Positions 7,608 through 16,166 are shown, counted from the stretch's first letter. The stretch is DNA of 64,000 nt from an uncultured Clostridia bacterium (GCA_944376655.1 CALWDJ010000004.1:1-64000), one strand, 5' to 3'. A program made the numbers and translations. Notes: generated from the sequence alone by a model not told the origin.

Positions 7608-9449
7608 ATGGGAAAAATTATAGGTATAGACTTGGGAACAACTAACTCATGTGTTGCGGTAATGGAGGGCGGCGAGCCTGTAGTTATCGCTAACGCCGAG
7701 GGCGGCAGAACAACTCCGTCCGTTGTAGCTTTTTCAAAGACAGGCGAGAGAATGGTAGGTCAGGTTGCAAAGCGTCAAGCAATAACCAATCCTGAACGTA
7801 CAATCAGCTCTATTAAGCGTGAAATGGGTACTGCCCACACTGTTGAAATAGACGGCAAAAAATATACCCCTCAGGAAATTTCGGCAATTATACTCCAGAA
7901 GCTCAAGGCCGATGCCGAGGCTTATCTCGGTCAGACCGTAACTGAGGCTGTTATAACCGTTCCGGCATACTTTACGGACGCTCAGCGTCAGGCTACAAAG
8001 GACGCGGGCAAAATCGCCGGTCTTGAGGTAAAGCGTATTATAAACGAGCCTACAGCCGCGGCTCTCGCTTACAGCATTGATAAGGAAGACGACCAGAAGG
8101 TTATGGTATACGACCTCGGCGGCGGCACCTTCGATGTTTCCATAATCGAAATGGGAGACGGCGTTCAGGAGGTTCTCGCTACTGCCGGTAATAACCGTCT
8201 GGGCGGCGATGACTTTGATAAGCGCATAATGGATTATATAGTAAATACCTTCAAGGCTGAGCAGGGCATTGACCTTTCGGGCGATAAAATGGCCATGCAG
8301 CGTATAAAGGAAGCGGCTGAAAAGGCGAAAATCGACCTTTCGGGTATGTCCACCGCGGATATAAACCTACCCTTTATTACTGCCGACTCAACCGGTCCGA
8401 AGCATTTTGAGACCACTCTTACAAGAGCTAAATTCAACGAGCTTACTGCTGACCTTGTAGATGCTACAATGGGTCCGGTACGTCAGGCGCTTTCCGATTC
8501 GGGACTTGACAAGAGTGAAATCAACAAGGTTCTTATGGTCGGCGGTTCTTCAAGAATTCCGGCTGTTCAGGAAGCTATAAAGAACTTCATGGGCAAAGAG
8601 CCTTTCAAGGGCATTAACCCCGATGAGTGCGTCGCGATAGGCGCCGCGCTTCAGGCAGGCGTTCTCGGCGGCGATGTCAAGGGTCTTCTGCTTCTTGATG
8701 TCACACCGCTTTCACTTGGCATTGAGACCATGGGCGGAGTATCCACAAAGGTTATTGACCGCAATACCACTATACCCGCAAAGAAGAGCCAGATATTTTC
8801 TACTGCGGCGGACGGTCAGACCTCGGTTGAGGTTCATGTTCTTCAGGGTGAGCGTGAATTTGCCAAGGATAACAAGACCCTCGGCGTGTTCCATCTTGAC
8901 GGAATAGCTCCGGCTCCGCGCGGAATCCCCCAGATTGAAGTTACCTTTGATATAGACGCGAACGGCATAGTTCACGTTTCCGCAAAAGATTTGGGCACAG
9001 GCAAGGAAAACAATATAACCATAACCTCAAACACCAACATGTCTAAGGACGATATTGATAAGGCCGTCAAGGAAGCCGAGCAGTATGCGGCAGAGGATAA
9101 GAAGCGCCGTGAGGCGGTCGATATCCGCAACAACGCAGACCAGATGATCTACCAGACCGAAAAGACAGTAAACGAATTCGGCGATAAGCTGTCGGCTGAT
9201 GAGAAGTCAAAGATAGACGCCGCCAAGGAAGCGCTTAAGGAAGCGCTCAAGGGCGAGGATATAGACGCTATCAAAGCAAAGCAGGAGGAGCTCCAGAAAG
9301 AGCTGTTCGCGGTAAGTGAAAAGGTTTACAAGGCCGCGAATCCGCAGGGTGCAGCCGGGGCTCAGCCTGACGGCGCAGCTGGTCAGCAGAGTGACCCGAA
9401 TGTTTATGAGGCTGATTATACCGACGTAGACGATAACAACAAGCAGTAA
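7608..9449 (+). CDS. dnaK: Chaperone DnaK (Hsp70)
   Basis: The 613-residue Hsp70. The ATPase domain has [13 protein letters not shown] (5-17), [13 protein letters not shown] and [11 protein letters not shown]; the substrate-binding domain includes the [11 protein letters not shown] linker region and the lid ends in a Gly/Ala/Gln-rich stretch and an acidic EADYTDVDD tail. Like other Gram-positive DnaKs it lacks the ~24-residue loop of Gram-negative members near the N-terminus. AGGAGG precedes the start. Third gene of the CIRCE operon; a hairpin without a T-run separates it from dnaJ. Confidence 0.98.
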   Translation: MGKIIGIDLGTTNSCVAVMEGGEPVVIANAEGGRTTPSVVAFSKTGERMVGQVAKRQAITNPERTISSIKREMGTAHTVEIDGKKYTPQEISAIILQKLKADAEAYLGQTVTEAVITVPAYFTDAQRQATKDAGKIAGLEVKRIINEPTAAALAYSIDKEDDQKVMVYDLGGGTFDVSIIEMGDGVQEVLATAGNNRLGGDDFDKRIMDYIVNTFKAEQGIDLSGDKMAMQRIKEAAEKAKIDLSGMSTADINLPFITADSTGPKHFETTLTRAKFNELTADLVDATMGPVRQALSDSGLDKSEINKVLMVGGSSRIPAVQEAIKNFMGKEPFKGINPDECVAIGAALQAGVLGGDVKGLLLLDVTPLSLGIETMGGVSTKVIDRNTTIPAKKSQIFSTAADGQTSVEVHVLQGEREFAKDNKTLGVFHLDGIAPAPRGIPQIEVTFDIDANGIVHVSAKDLGTGKENNITITSNTNMSKDDIDKAVKEAEQYAAEDKKRREAVDIRNNADQMIYQTEKTVNEFGDKLSADEKSKIDAAKEALKEALKGEDIDAIKAKQEELQKELFAVSEKVYKAANPQGAAGAQPDGAAGQQSDPNVYEADYTDVDDNNKQ

Positions 9450-9465
9450 TAAAAAACAACAAATC

Positions 9466-9492
9466 GGTCATTCCGGCACAGCCGGAATGACC
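9466..9492 (+). other. Intercistronic hairpin between dnaK and dnaJ
   Basis: Perfect 12-bp inverted repeat GGTCATTCCGGC / GCCGGAATGACC with an ACA loop (arms 9466-9477 and 9481-9492). It is followed by mixed sequence rather than a T-run, so it looks like an mRNA processing or stability element, or a leaky attenuator lowering dnaJ relative to dnaK, rather than a full terminator. Confidence 0.8.
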
Positions 9493-9523
9493 TGTGTATT
9501 AACATACAGTAGGGGAAATTGCT

Positions 9524-10672
9524 TTGGCTGACGAAAAAAGAGATTATTATGAGGTATTAGGGGTCGATAAGTCAGTATCCGACGATGACCTTAAAAAAGC
9601 ATACCGTAAAGCGGCAAAAAAATATCATCCCGACCTTAATCCCGGAGATAAGGAAGCCGAACAGAAATTCAAAGAGGTAAACGAGGCTTATGAGGTGCTG
9701 TCCGACAAGGAAAAACGCGCGCGCTACGATCAGTTCGGACACGCCGGTGTTGACCCTAACTTCGGAGCCGGAGGCGGCGGTTACGGCGGCGGATTTACCG
9801 GTGATTTCGGAGATTTAGGCGATATATTCAGCTCATTCTTCGGCGGCGGATTCGGCGGCAGAAGCTCGAACCCGAACGCACCGAGACGCGGCAATGATAC
9901 GGCGGCGACTGTAAATCTGTCTTTTGAGGAAGCGGCAAAGGGCTGCAGAAAGACCGTAAAGGTCACCAAAATAGACAACTGCAAGGAATGCGGCGGCAGC
10001 GGCTCGGAGAAGGGCACAAGTCCAAAAACCTGTCCGGTATGCCACGGAACCGGTCATATCGCCACCACACAGCGCACGCCGTTCGGAGTTATGCAGACAC
10101 AGAAGGTTTGTGATAACTGCCATGGCAGGGGCAAGATAATCGATAAGCCGTGCCACACCTGCGCGGGAAAGGGAAGAATAAGACATACCGTTGAGCAGAC
10201 GGTGGATATTCCCGCCGGTATAGACGACGGTCAGGTGATAAACCTGCGCGGCGGCGGAGACGCCGGAACAAACGGCGGACCGTCGGGAGACCTAAGGATA
10301 AACGTAAACGTCCGTCCGCACCCGATTTTCGAGCGCAGGGGCTATGATGTTTACTGTGAAATACCGATAACATTCACACAGGCGGCTTTAGGCGACGAAA
10401 TAATTGTTCCGACGCTTGACGGCAAGGTGAAATTCACTATTCACGAGGGCACTCAGCCGGGCGATGAGTTCAAGCTGCGCGGAAAGGGAATACAGAGACT
10501 TAATTATTCCGGCAAGGGCGACGAATATGTCAAGATAACGGTTGAGGTTCCTAAAGACCTGTCAAAGGCGCAGAAGGAAAAATTAAAGGAATTTGACAGC
10601 GTGACAGGCGACAGCAACTACAAAAAGCGCAAGAGCTTTACGGATAAAATCAAGGATTTTTTCAATGAATAA
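9524..10672 (+). CDS. dnaJ: Chaperone DnaJ (type I Hsp40)
   Basis: The 382-residue co-chaperone that stimulates DnaK ATPase. J domain at 1-70 with HPD at residues 35-37; Gly/Phe-rich stretch at about 75-130; zinc-finger domain with four CxxCxGxG-type repeats ([32 protein letters not shown]); then the two beta-barrel C-terminal domains. The start is TTG with AGGGGAAATTGC upstream; no better in-frame ATG precedes the J domain. Last gene of the heat-shock operon, ended by a strong terminator. Confidence 0.97.
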   Translation: MADEKRDYYEVLGVDKSVSDDDLKKAYRKAAKKYHPDLNPGDKEAEQKFKEVNEAYEVLSDKEKRARYDQFGHAGVDPNFGAGGGGYGGGFTGDFGDLGDIFSSFFGGGFGGRSSNPNAPRRGNDTAATVNLSFEEAAKGCRKTVKVTKIDNCKECGGSGSEKGTSPKTCPVCHGTGHIATTQRTPFGVMQTQKVCDNCHGRGKIIDKPCHTCAGKGRIRHTVEQTVDIPAGIDDGQVINLRGGGDAGTNGGPSGDLRINVNVRPHPIFERRGYDVYCEIPITFTQAALGDEIIVPTLDGKVKFTIHEGTQPGDEFKLRGKGIQRLNYSGKGDEYVKITVEVPKDLSKAQKEKLKEFDSVTGDSNYKKRKSFTDKIKDFFNE

Positions 10673-10715
10673 AACACAGGCGGTCAAAGCAAATGCTTTG
10701 ACCGCCTGTGTTTTT
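10671..10715. terminator. Bidirectional terminator between dnaJ and flotillin gene
   Basis: A 21-bp inverted repeat (10671-10691 and 10694-10714) begins with AAAA and ends with TTTTT, directly after the dnaJ stop and 15 nt before the convergent flotillin gene stop. A- and T-runs on both sides allow termination from either direction. Confidence 0.95.
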
Positions 10716-10729
10716 ATATATTTATATTG

Positions 10730-12154
10730 TTATAAACCGGCTGTTTCATCTTTCGCGGTATCGGTTTCCGGTGCCGGAACGGTTTCCGGTGAATCGGAAA
10801 TATCGCTTCCGAGAAAATCCGGTATTTTCATACCCGCCATTTTAAAGGTCTCGTTAAGCGGAGGTATTGATTTCATCATACTTGAAAGGAAGTTGGAGGT
10901 CGTAGAGGCTCCGTCTTTTCCGCCCATGGAGTCCCATACCGTGACCTTGTCAATCTTAAGGTTCTTGATAGCCTCGACCTGAGTCTTGAGAAGCTCCTCA
11001 ATCTTATCGGCAAGCATAAGCTGCACTGCGCAGTTCGGGTCGCCTCCGGCGGCTTCTACCAGCTTTTTAAAGCCTTCCGCCTGCTTGGCGAGTATTTCCT
11101 GAGCTCCGCGCGCCTGCGCCTCCATTGTGGCATATATTGCGTCCGCCTCACCGCGCGCCCTGCGGCGTGCCTGCTCGGCTTCGGCTTCGGCTTCAAGCTC
11201 CATTCTTTCCTTTTCGATCTTTGCTTTTACGATTATATCGGCCTGCTGGGTCGCGGCGTCACGCTGGGCACGGGCTTCTTCCGCCTGCTGCTGTGCGGCG
11301 TACGCTTCCTCAAGCGCCTTTGCCTCCGCGATTTTCTCGGCGGCTGTCGCGCGGCGGAGCGCGTCCGCCTCCACCTCACGGCGTGTAGCGTCAGACTGCG
11401 CTATCGCGGCTTTTGATTCGTTTTCACCGGCGATTGCGGAAGCGTTTGCTTCTGCGACCTGTATTCTCTGGTCTTTTACTGCCTGAGACTCACCGATGGC
11501 ACCGTCACGGTTCTTTTCGGCGACCGACTTCTTGGCGTCGTTTATCGCCTTTGCGGCGGCTTCCTTACCGAGCGCCTCTATGTATCCCGACTCATCGGTT
11601 ATATCCGTAACGTTAACGTTTATAAGGCGCAGACCTATCTTCTTAAGCTCTGTTTCAACATTGTGGTAAACCGCCTCAACAAACTTGTCACGGTCGGTGT
11701 TTATTTCCTCAATGTCCATTGTCGCGATGACAAGACGGAGCTGACCGAAGATTATGTCTTTCGCGAGCTCCTGAATTTCAGTGAGCTTGAGCCCAAGCAG
11801 GCGCTCGGCAGCGTTCTGCATTGTTCCGGGCTCCGTTGATATGCCTACGGTAAAGCGCGACGGAACATCAACACGGATATTCTGATGCGAAAGCGCGTTC
11901 GCGAGGTCAACGTTAATTGATATCGGTGTCAGGTCAAGGTATTCGTATGCCTGTATGACCGGCCACACGAAAGCGGCGCCGCCGTGTATGCACTTGGCGG
12001 AACGCGCCGAGCCGTCCTTATTTGTGCCGACCTTACCGTATATTACCATTATTTTGTCGGAAGGGCAGCGGCGGTACCTTGACAGCAGTATAAGTATAAG
12101 TGAAAAAATCAGAACGCCTATGACTACAAGAAGTATAACAATATTCTCTGGCAT
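10730..12154 (-). CDS. Flotillin (FloT/YuaG-like) SPFH protein
   Basis: A 474-residue membrane-scaffold protein. One N-terminal hydrophobic segment (about 4-25) is followed by the SPFH/band-7 domain (YGKVGTNKDGSARSAKCIHGG through LRLINVNVTDITDESGY). A long Ala/Glu/Gln-rich coiled coil (about 215-370) with EA-repeat character and a C-terminal tail complete the layout. Flotillins organise ordered membrane domains. It is preceded 28 nt upstream by an NfeD-like gene, the same pairing as yuaF-yuaG(floT) in Bacillus, and by a DUF1836 regulator, likely one operon. The acidic/Thr-rich C-terminal tail is poorly conserved. Confidence 0.93.
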   Translation of the reverse strand: MPENIVILLVVIGVLIFSLILILLSRYRRCPSDKIMVIYGKVGTNKDGSARSAKCIHGGAAFVWPVIQAYEYLDLTPISINVDLANALSHQNIRVDVPSRFTVGISTEPGTMQNAAERLLGLKLTEIQELAKDIIFGQLRLVIATMDIEEINTDRDKFVEAVYHNVETELKKIGLRLINVNVTDITDESGYIEALGKEAAAKAINDAKKSVAEKNRDGAIGESQAVKDQRIQVAEANASAIAGENESKAAIAQSDATRREVEADALRRATAAEKIAEAKALEEAYAAQQQAEEARAQRDAATQQADIIVKAKIEKERMELEAEAEAEQARRRARGEADAIYATMEAQARGAQEILAKQAEGFKKLVEAAGGDPNCAVQLMLADKIEELLKTQVEAIKNLKIDKVTVWDSMGGKDGASTTSNFLSSMMKSIPPLNETFKMAGMKIPDFLGSDISDSPETVPAPETDTAKDETAGL

Positions 12155-12182
12155 AAATAACTCTCCTCTTTTTTATAAAATT

Positions 12183-12872
12183 TTATTTATCGGCGGCGGC
12201 TGCGGCTTCATCGGTAAGCGGCTTTACAACAAGCGTGCTTTGATTGACTATTCCGACAACCTTTACCATCTGGTCGGTGTGAAGCGCGGTATGGGCAGTT
12301 GTAATCGCGCTGAGCTCCACATAGCGCTCCTGAAGTGTAAGCGTAACTTTTCCCGAGCCGTTTCCGTCGGCCGGAATCGGAATATAAACCTGCGCTGTTT
12401 TGCCGATAGCGTTTTTCAGCTCAAGATTGCCCTGATCCTGAAGCTTAAGACTCATTTTCAAGAACAGCGCGATTATCAGAAGCGCAATAAAACCGCCGGC
12501 AAAGGCTATCGCTATGACGGCGGCTGACGGAAGCACCGTATCGCACAGCACTATTCCGAGCCATCCGCCTACCGCGAAAAACGCAACTATTCCTCTTACG
12601 GTGAAAATCCTCAGTCCGGAGGAATGATGCGCCGTGTCGTGGAAAACATCATCGTGGGAATCAAACGCGCCGGAATGGTCCGGAACGTGACCGTCGGCAA
12701 AGTCATGCCCGCCGTCCGAAAACTCACCGTGATCGATGTCGTGCGAACCGCCTATGCCTATCAGCAGAAGAACGGTTTGAAGAAAAAGCACCACAGTCGC
12801 CGGTATTGCAACTGCCGCAAAGCATTGCTGCAAAACACTCATACCGTTCCACCAATCAGATAACCATGTCAT
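12183..12872 (-). CDS. NfeD/YuaF-like membrane protein
   Basis: A 229-residue flotillin partner. The N-terminal hydrophobic segment (about 14-40) is followed by a His/Asp-rich loop at about 43-85 (13 His and many Asp, as in GSHDIDHGEF and DSHDDVFHDTAHHSS). Two further membrane segments follow, then a C-terminal OB-fold (about 150-215, GKTAQVYIPI to VKVVGIVNQSTLVVKPL). The OB domain and genomic pairing identify it. The His/Asp loop resembles metal-binding segments; such a role is inference. GGGGG precedes its ATG. Confidence 0.88.
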   Translation of the reverse strand: MTWLSDWWNGMSVLQQCFAAVAIPATVVLFLQTVLLLIGIGGSHDIDHGEFSDGGHDFADGHVPDHSGAFDSHDDVFHDTAHHSSGLRIFTVRGIVAFFAVGGWLGIVLCDTVLPSAAVIAIAFAGGFIALLIIALFLKMSLKLQDQGNLELKNAIGKTAQVYIPIPADGNGSGKVTLTLQERYVELSAITTAHTALHTDQMVKVVGIVNQSTLVVKPLTDEAAAAADK

Positions 12873-12905
12873 TATATAAACCCCCTTTCTCTGATACGGT
12901 TGCTC

Positions 12906-13484
12906 TTAATCTGTTATGGATTCACTGAAAAGTCCGTTTAAAAGCGTATCCGCTTTTTGCTTCAGGCGTGATGATATCGCGGCTGTAACCATAATATTCA
13001 GCGCCTTTTTAAGACATTCCTTTGAATCGAGCTTCGGACCCTCATAATCGCGCAGCTGACGGTCTATCGCCGCCTGTATATCATTCGCCGAAAAGAAGCT
13101 TTCGTCCAGTTCGGATATAATGGCACACAGCCGGTTATAGAGCTCGCCCTCGTCAATAATGTCGTCTGACACATCGTCTGCGGAGCCGTTTACGTAATCC
13201 ATCAGCCGGATTATTTTTTCAAGCTGGAGACAGTCGCGGAGTATGCTGATAATCAGAATACGCGCAATTTGGCGTTCACCGTATTTTTTCCCGTCAGGAC
13301 GCGGCACAAGACCGCGTTTGACCCAGTTTTGTATAGTGGACGCTTCAAGTCCTGTAATACCTACAATTTGCGAAAGACTGAGGCCTCCCGTGGCGGAGCA
13401 TATTGAGGCTACCGCCGAAAAGGCGTCTGTGTTGCTGCCTTCGCCGCAGGGAAGAACAGTTCCGGGAATTGTTTTCACATTCAT
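12906..13484 (-). CDS. DUF1836 MerR-like regulator
   Basis: A 192-residue protein with a MerR-like winged helix at about 35-80 (LSLSQIVGITGLEASTIQNWVKRGLVPRP, then KKYGERQIARILIISILRDCL) and an all-helical DUF1836 C-terminal part ending in an ISSRLKQKADTLLN helix. DUF1836 proteins are predicted DNA-binding proteins of unknown function. It is the first gene of the operon with the NfeD-like protein and flotillin, suggesting control of that pair. Its promoter carries a perfect 12-bp palindrome in the -35/-10 spacer, so autoregulation is plausible. AGGAGG lies upstream of the ATG. Confidence 0.85.
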   Translation of the reverse strand: MNVKTIPGTVLPCGEGSNTDAFSAVASICSATGGLSLSQIVGITGLEASTIQNWVKRGLVPRPDGKKYGERQIARILIISILRDCLQLEKIIRLMDYVNGSADDVSDDIIDEGELYNRLCAIISELDESFFSANDIQAAIDRQLRDYEGPKLDSKECLKKALNIMVTAAISSRLKQKADTLLNGLFSESITD

Positions 13485-13522
13485 ATTCAGCCTCCTTACC
13501 GATGTTGTCTGAAGATGTTTTA

Positions 13523-13551
13523 ATTATACAACAAGTTCATATGAACGTCAA
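13523..13551 (-). promoter_or_regulatory. Promoter of DUF1836-NfeD-flotillin operon with palindrome in spacer
   Basis: On the minus strand TTGACG (13551-13546), a 17-base spacer and TATAAT (13528-13523) form a strong promoter. The palindrome GTTCATATGAAC occupies 13535-13546, almost filling the spacer, the position used by MerR-type regulators and by simple repressors. Confidence 0.78.
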
Positions 13552-13669
13552 ATATAGACGTGTGACTGTTTAAAATGATTTTGCTCAAAAAAATGATTTA
13601 TATTTGAATATCTTTTAAAATCATAAAAAATCAACGTTTTTCTCGTTTTTTCGCGATTTCTATAAAAAA

Positions 13670-13921
13670 TCAGGCATCTTCAAGCAAAAACTCATAGCTT
13701 ACATTAAATACTTTTTTAAGTGCGATAAGCTCTATATCGGTAACAAAACGTTGACCGCTTTCAATTCGCTGTATCGCGTTTTTATCAACGTCCACTCCTA
13801 AAAGCTGCATTTTATCAGCGAGAATACGCTGTGACATTTTAGGGACGGCGGCTTTGCGAAGCGCTGCAATTTTTTTACCGCAGATATTGTTTTTTCCGTT
13901 TTCGGTTTTGTTTTTAAACAT
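13670..13921 (-). CDS. Small XRE-family helix-turn-helix regulator
   Basis: An 83-residue single-domain Cro/CI-type DNA-binding protein. The HTH covers most of it: GKKIAALRKAAVPKMSQRILADKMQLLGVDVDKNAIQRIESGQRFVTDIELIALKKVFNVSYEFLLED, typical XRE with the DLxALKKxFxV end. ATG 13921 is chosen over GTG 13930 because AGGTGG sits 5 nt before it. It is divergent from spo0A across a 333-nt intergenic region containing repeated TGACATT motifs that may be its operators. The target genes are unknown. Confidence 0.85.
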   Translation of the reverse strand: MFKNKTENGKNNICGKKIAALRKAAVPKMSQRILADKMQLLGVDVDKNAIQRIESGQRFVTDIELIALKKVFNVSYEFLLEDA

Positions 13922-13948
13922 AATAACCACCTTTTTGACATTCAGTGC

Positions 13949-13977
13949 TTGACAAAAGTATTATATGGTGTTATTAT
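13949..13977 (+). promoter_or_regulatory. Strong orphan promoter, plus strand
   Basis: TTGACA (13949-13954), 17-base spacer, TATTAT (13972-13977). It points away from the XRE gene and toward spo0A but is followed within ~110 nt by a hairpin, so it may drive a short transcript. An inverted repeat lies right at the expected start site. Confidence 0.6.
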
Positions 13978-13983
13978 ACGAAT

Positions 13984-14086
13984 AATGACATTTACTGTAT
14001 GTCATTTTAAACAGCGATATGTCGTAAAAGATGATTGATTCTGTTTATATATAAAAAACTCCTTGAGGTCGCCTCAGGGAGTTTTC
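13984..14086 (+). ncRNA. Candidate small RNA upstream of spo0A
   Basis: Predicted only from context: a consensus promoter directly upstream, a 5' hairpin (AATGACAT 13984-13991 with ATGTCATT 13999-14006), and a 14-bp hairpin at 14055-14085 (three-base loop, one wobble) ending in TTTT. The T-run on the plus strand is short (4), while the minus strand would have six, so the hairpin may equally insulate the XRE promoter. No conserved family is recognised and no ribosome site is present. Confidence 0.3.
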
Positions 14087-14121
14087 GTATATAAAGACAC
14101 GCGAATATTCGTTTTTTTAAA

Positions 14122-14221
14122 AGTCGAAAAATAATATTAAATGTCTGTAAATGTAAAAAAATATAAGGTTTACACTATTTTTGTAATTATGCTTGAAATT
14201 AGTGTAAAACCGTGGTAATAT
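14122..14221 (+). promoter_or_regulatory. spo0A promoter region with possible 0A box
   Basis: TTGAAA (14193-14198), 17-base spacer and TAATAT (14216-14221) give a plausible vegetative promoter, with transcription start about 30 nt before the start codon. A GTCGAAAA element at 14123-14130 is close to the Spo0A box TGTCGAA. TTTACACTA (14169-14177) and TAGTGTAAA (14200-14208) form a 9-bp inverted repeat whose right arm lies inside the promoter spacer. Confidence 0.55.
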
Positions 14222-14254
14222 ATGTAAAGCAAAAATGTTGGAGGTAGCAAAATA

Positions 14255-15031
14255 ATGGGAAAAAAGTTAAAAATTGTCATTGCTGATGATTCTACGGAAT
14301 TGGGGCAAAGCTGTTCTAAGGCGCTTAAAAGCTATGGAATGGACGTAATACTGTGTCAGAAGGACGGTCAGGAAGTGCTTTCAAAAATAAAAAGCGAAAA
14401 GCCTGACGTTGTTTTAGCCGATGTATTTATGCCTAATCTTGATATTATAGGTGTTCTGAACAGTATCAAAGGTTTTGACAGCGGCGAAAAACCGATGATT
14501 ATGGCCATGTCGAGCTTTGACAATCAGCGGCTTGAAAAGGAAACGCTTGACGCGGGCGCGAGCTATTACTTTCTTAAACCTTTTGACATAAATACCATGG
14601 CGGAACGCATAATACAGCTTTCGGGCTGGAAAAACGAAATTTCTCCGGTGGTTGTAAAGGACAATGTAGTAACCGATCCGGAGCTCGAGCTTATGGTTAC
14701 TGAAATAATACATCAGATAGGAGTGCCGGCTCATATCAAGGGTTATCATTATCTCCGTGAGGCTATAATTCTTTCGGTTAAAAACAGCGACATAATAAAT
14801 TCGGTCACAAAGGTTCTTTATCCTACGGTGGCAAAGAATCATTCCACTACATCCTCAAGGGTAGAGCGCGCTATACGCCACGCGATAGAGGTGGCATGGG
14901 ACAGGGGAGACATTGACGTACTTAATTCCTATTTCGGTTATACCATTCAAAATGACCGCGGCAAGCCTACCAACAGTGAGTTTATAGCCATGATTAGCGA
15001 TAAGCTGAGGCTCAGGCTTAAAATAAGCTGA
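14255..15031 (+). CDS. spo0A: Sporulation master regulator Spo0A
   Basis: The 258-residue response regulator that commits cells to sporulation when phosphorylated. The receiver domain has D11/D12, phosphoacceptor D56 in VLADVFMP and K108 in FLKPF; the C-terminal DNA-binding domain has the diagnostic [20 protein letters not shown] and [21 protein letters not shown]. Length is typical (about 260). GGAGG is 8 nt upstream. It is monocistronic, ended by a terminator at 15044-15096. Together with spoIIGA and sigE it supports an endospore-forming host. Confidence 0.97.
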   Translation: MGKKLKIVIADDSTELGQSCSKALKSYGMDVILCQKDGQEVLSKIKSEKPDVVLADVFMPNLDIIGVLNSIKGFDSGEKPMIMAMSSFDNQRLEKETLDAGASYYFLKPFDINTMAERIIQLSGWKNEISPVVVKDNVVTDPELELMVTEIIHQIGVPAHIKGYHYLREAIILSVKNSDIINSVTKVLYPTVAKNHSTTSSRVERAIRHAIEVAWDRGDIDVLNSYFGYTIQNDRGKPTNSEFIAMISDKLRLRLKIS

Positions 15032-15043
15032 TTATTTATACAT

Positions 15044-15096
15044 AAAAACGCGCCGCTGGCTGTACAGAAAAACTGCACGCATACGGCGCGTTTTTT
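15044..15096. terminator. Terminator between spo0A and pseudouridine synthase gene
   Basis: AAAAACGCGCCG (15044-15055) pairs with CGGCGCGTTTTT (15084-15095), with a 28-base internal loop that itself contains short complementary segments. A-run on the left allows bidirectional use between the convergent genes. Confidence 0.9.
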
Positions 15097-15098
15097 AT

Positions 15099-16091
15099 TT
15101 ATCGGTTGTTCGGATTTTCAAGCAGCCTGCGGTATCCGCTGCCGAAAAGCTGTTCGGCAAACCATACTTCTTTTACGGTAAAGCGTTTTCCGTTGAGATA
15201 GTTAAGTATACCGGCGTCGGTTTTAAAATCAAATTTAAGGCTGTAAGAATATAAAGCCTGCTTGTCAAAGCCCATTTTTTTATCAGCGGCTGATTTGCCG
15301 TATTTCCCGTCTCCGAGCAGGGGATGGCCTATTGACGCCATGTGCGCGCGGATCTGGTGGGTTCTTCCGGTCAGAAGCTCAACCTCGACAAGTGAGAGAC
15401 CGGCGCGGCTTTCAAGAACGGTGTAGCGGGTTTTTATGGTAAGTGAGGAGTCGGTTTTTCCGGATTTTAAGAAAACCTTGTTTTTATCCTCGTTTTTCTC
15501 GAGATAGCCTTCAAGCAAATCGGACTTTTTCTTCGGTACTCCGTGGATTACGGCGAGATATTTCTTTTCGATTTCTCGGTATTTTATTTTTTCGCACAGG
15601 ATTCTCAGTGATTCCGCGTTTTTCGCGGCTATTACTATACCGCCGGTATTGCGGTCGATACGGTTGGCGAGGGCGGGACGGAAGCTGTTTTCGTCCCGCG
15701 GCCTGTATTCGCCCCTGTCATACAGATAGTGCTGTATTCTCGCGATAAGAGTATCGCCGTATTCGTTTTTGTCGGGGTGGACAAGAAGCCCCTGCTTTTT
15801 GTCCGTGAGAAGTATGTTTTCGTCCTCGTATACTATATCAAGTCTTGCTGGGGCGGAGAGAAAATCGTATTTCGGCTGTACCGATACAAAAAACTCATCG
15901 TTTATATAGGCTTCCACCGTGTCGCCCTCTTGAAGTCTGGTGCTTATTTCCGCACGCTTGCCGTTTACCTTTATGCGCTTTGTCCTGATGTATTTGAACA
16001 TAAGCGAGGAGGGTAGTGCGGGGCAGTTTTTTACAATGAATTTATCAAGTCGCAGCGAGGCGTCGTTTTTTGTCACGGTAAAGGATTTCAT
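15099..16091 (-). CDS. RluA-family (RluC/RluD-like) 23S rRNA pseudouridine synthase
   Basis: A 330-residue enzyme: N-terminal S4 RNA-binding domain (about 10-70, LRLDKFIVKNCP and KRIKVNGKRAEISTRLQEGD) and a C-terminal catalytic domain. The usual HRLDxxTSG active-site motif reads NRIDRNTGG (143-151); the catalytic Asp is residue 146 and is retained, while the first His and the Ser are replaced. The GRTHQIRAHM motif is intact. It therefore looks functional, but the site in rRNA cannot be assigned. Convergent with spo0A. Confidence 0.88.
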   Translation of the reverse strand: MKSFTVTKNDASLRLDKFIVKNCPALPSSLMFKYIRTKRIKVNGKRAEISTRLQEGDTVEAYINDEFFVSVQPKYDFLSAPARLDIVYEDENILLTDKKQGLLVHPDKNEYGDTLIARIQHYLYDRGEYRPRDENSFRPALANRIDRNTGGIVIAAKNAESLRILCEKIKYREIEKKYLAVIHGVPKKKSDLLEGYLEKNEDKNKVFLKSGKTDSSLTIKTRYTVLESRAGLSLVEVELLTGRTHQIRAHMASIGHPLLGDGKYGKSAADKKMGFDKQALYSYSLKFDFKTDAGILNYLNGKRFTVKEVWFAEQLFGSGYRRLLENPNNR

Positions 16092-16137
16092 CTGATATGC
16101 TCCGTTTGATATTTTGATAAAAAAAACTGTATTGTGC

Positions 16138-16166
16138 TTGAAATGACAGGATTTTCATAATATAAT
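16138..16166 (+). promoter_or_regulatory. Promoter of the RadC-like gene
   Basis: TTGAAA (16138-16143), 17-base spacer, TATAAT (16161-16166). Confidence 0.75.

Larger units (their letters stand above)
13922..14254. other. Gene-free regulatory region between XRE gene and spo0A
   Basis: This 333-nt stretch holds no convincing protein gene. It contains the XRE promoter region, a strong plus-strand promoter (13949-13977), an inverted repeat (13984-14006), a terminator-like hairpin (14055-14085), a Spo0A-like box (14122-14128), an inverted repeat (14169-14208) and the spo0A promoter (14193-14221). Elements are listed separately. Confidence 0.75.

Noticed and set aside
10730-11500. Open frames on the plus strand opposite the flotillin coiled coil
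   Set aside because: The Ala/Glu-rich repeat codons of flotillin create open frames on the opposite strand; the Ala/Arg/Ser-rich translations match no family.
13535-13546. Palindrome GTTCATATGAAC as a LexA box
   Set aside because: LexA boxes read GAAC...GTTC; this one is the reverse order, so it is not a SOS site.
13984-14037. 17-codon open frame starting ATGACATTTACT inside the candidate small RNA
   Set aside because: No ribosome site precedes it and the composition is unremarkable.
14101-14118. CGAATATTCG followed by seven T as a terminator
   Set aside because: The palindrome has no loop and too short a stem to form a stable hairpin.
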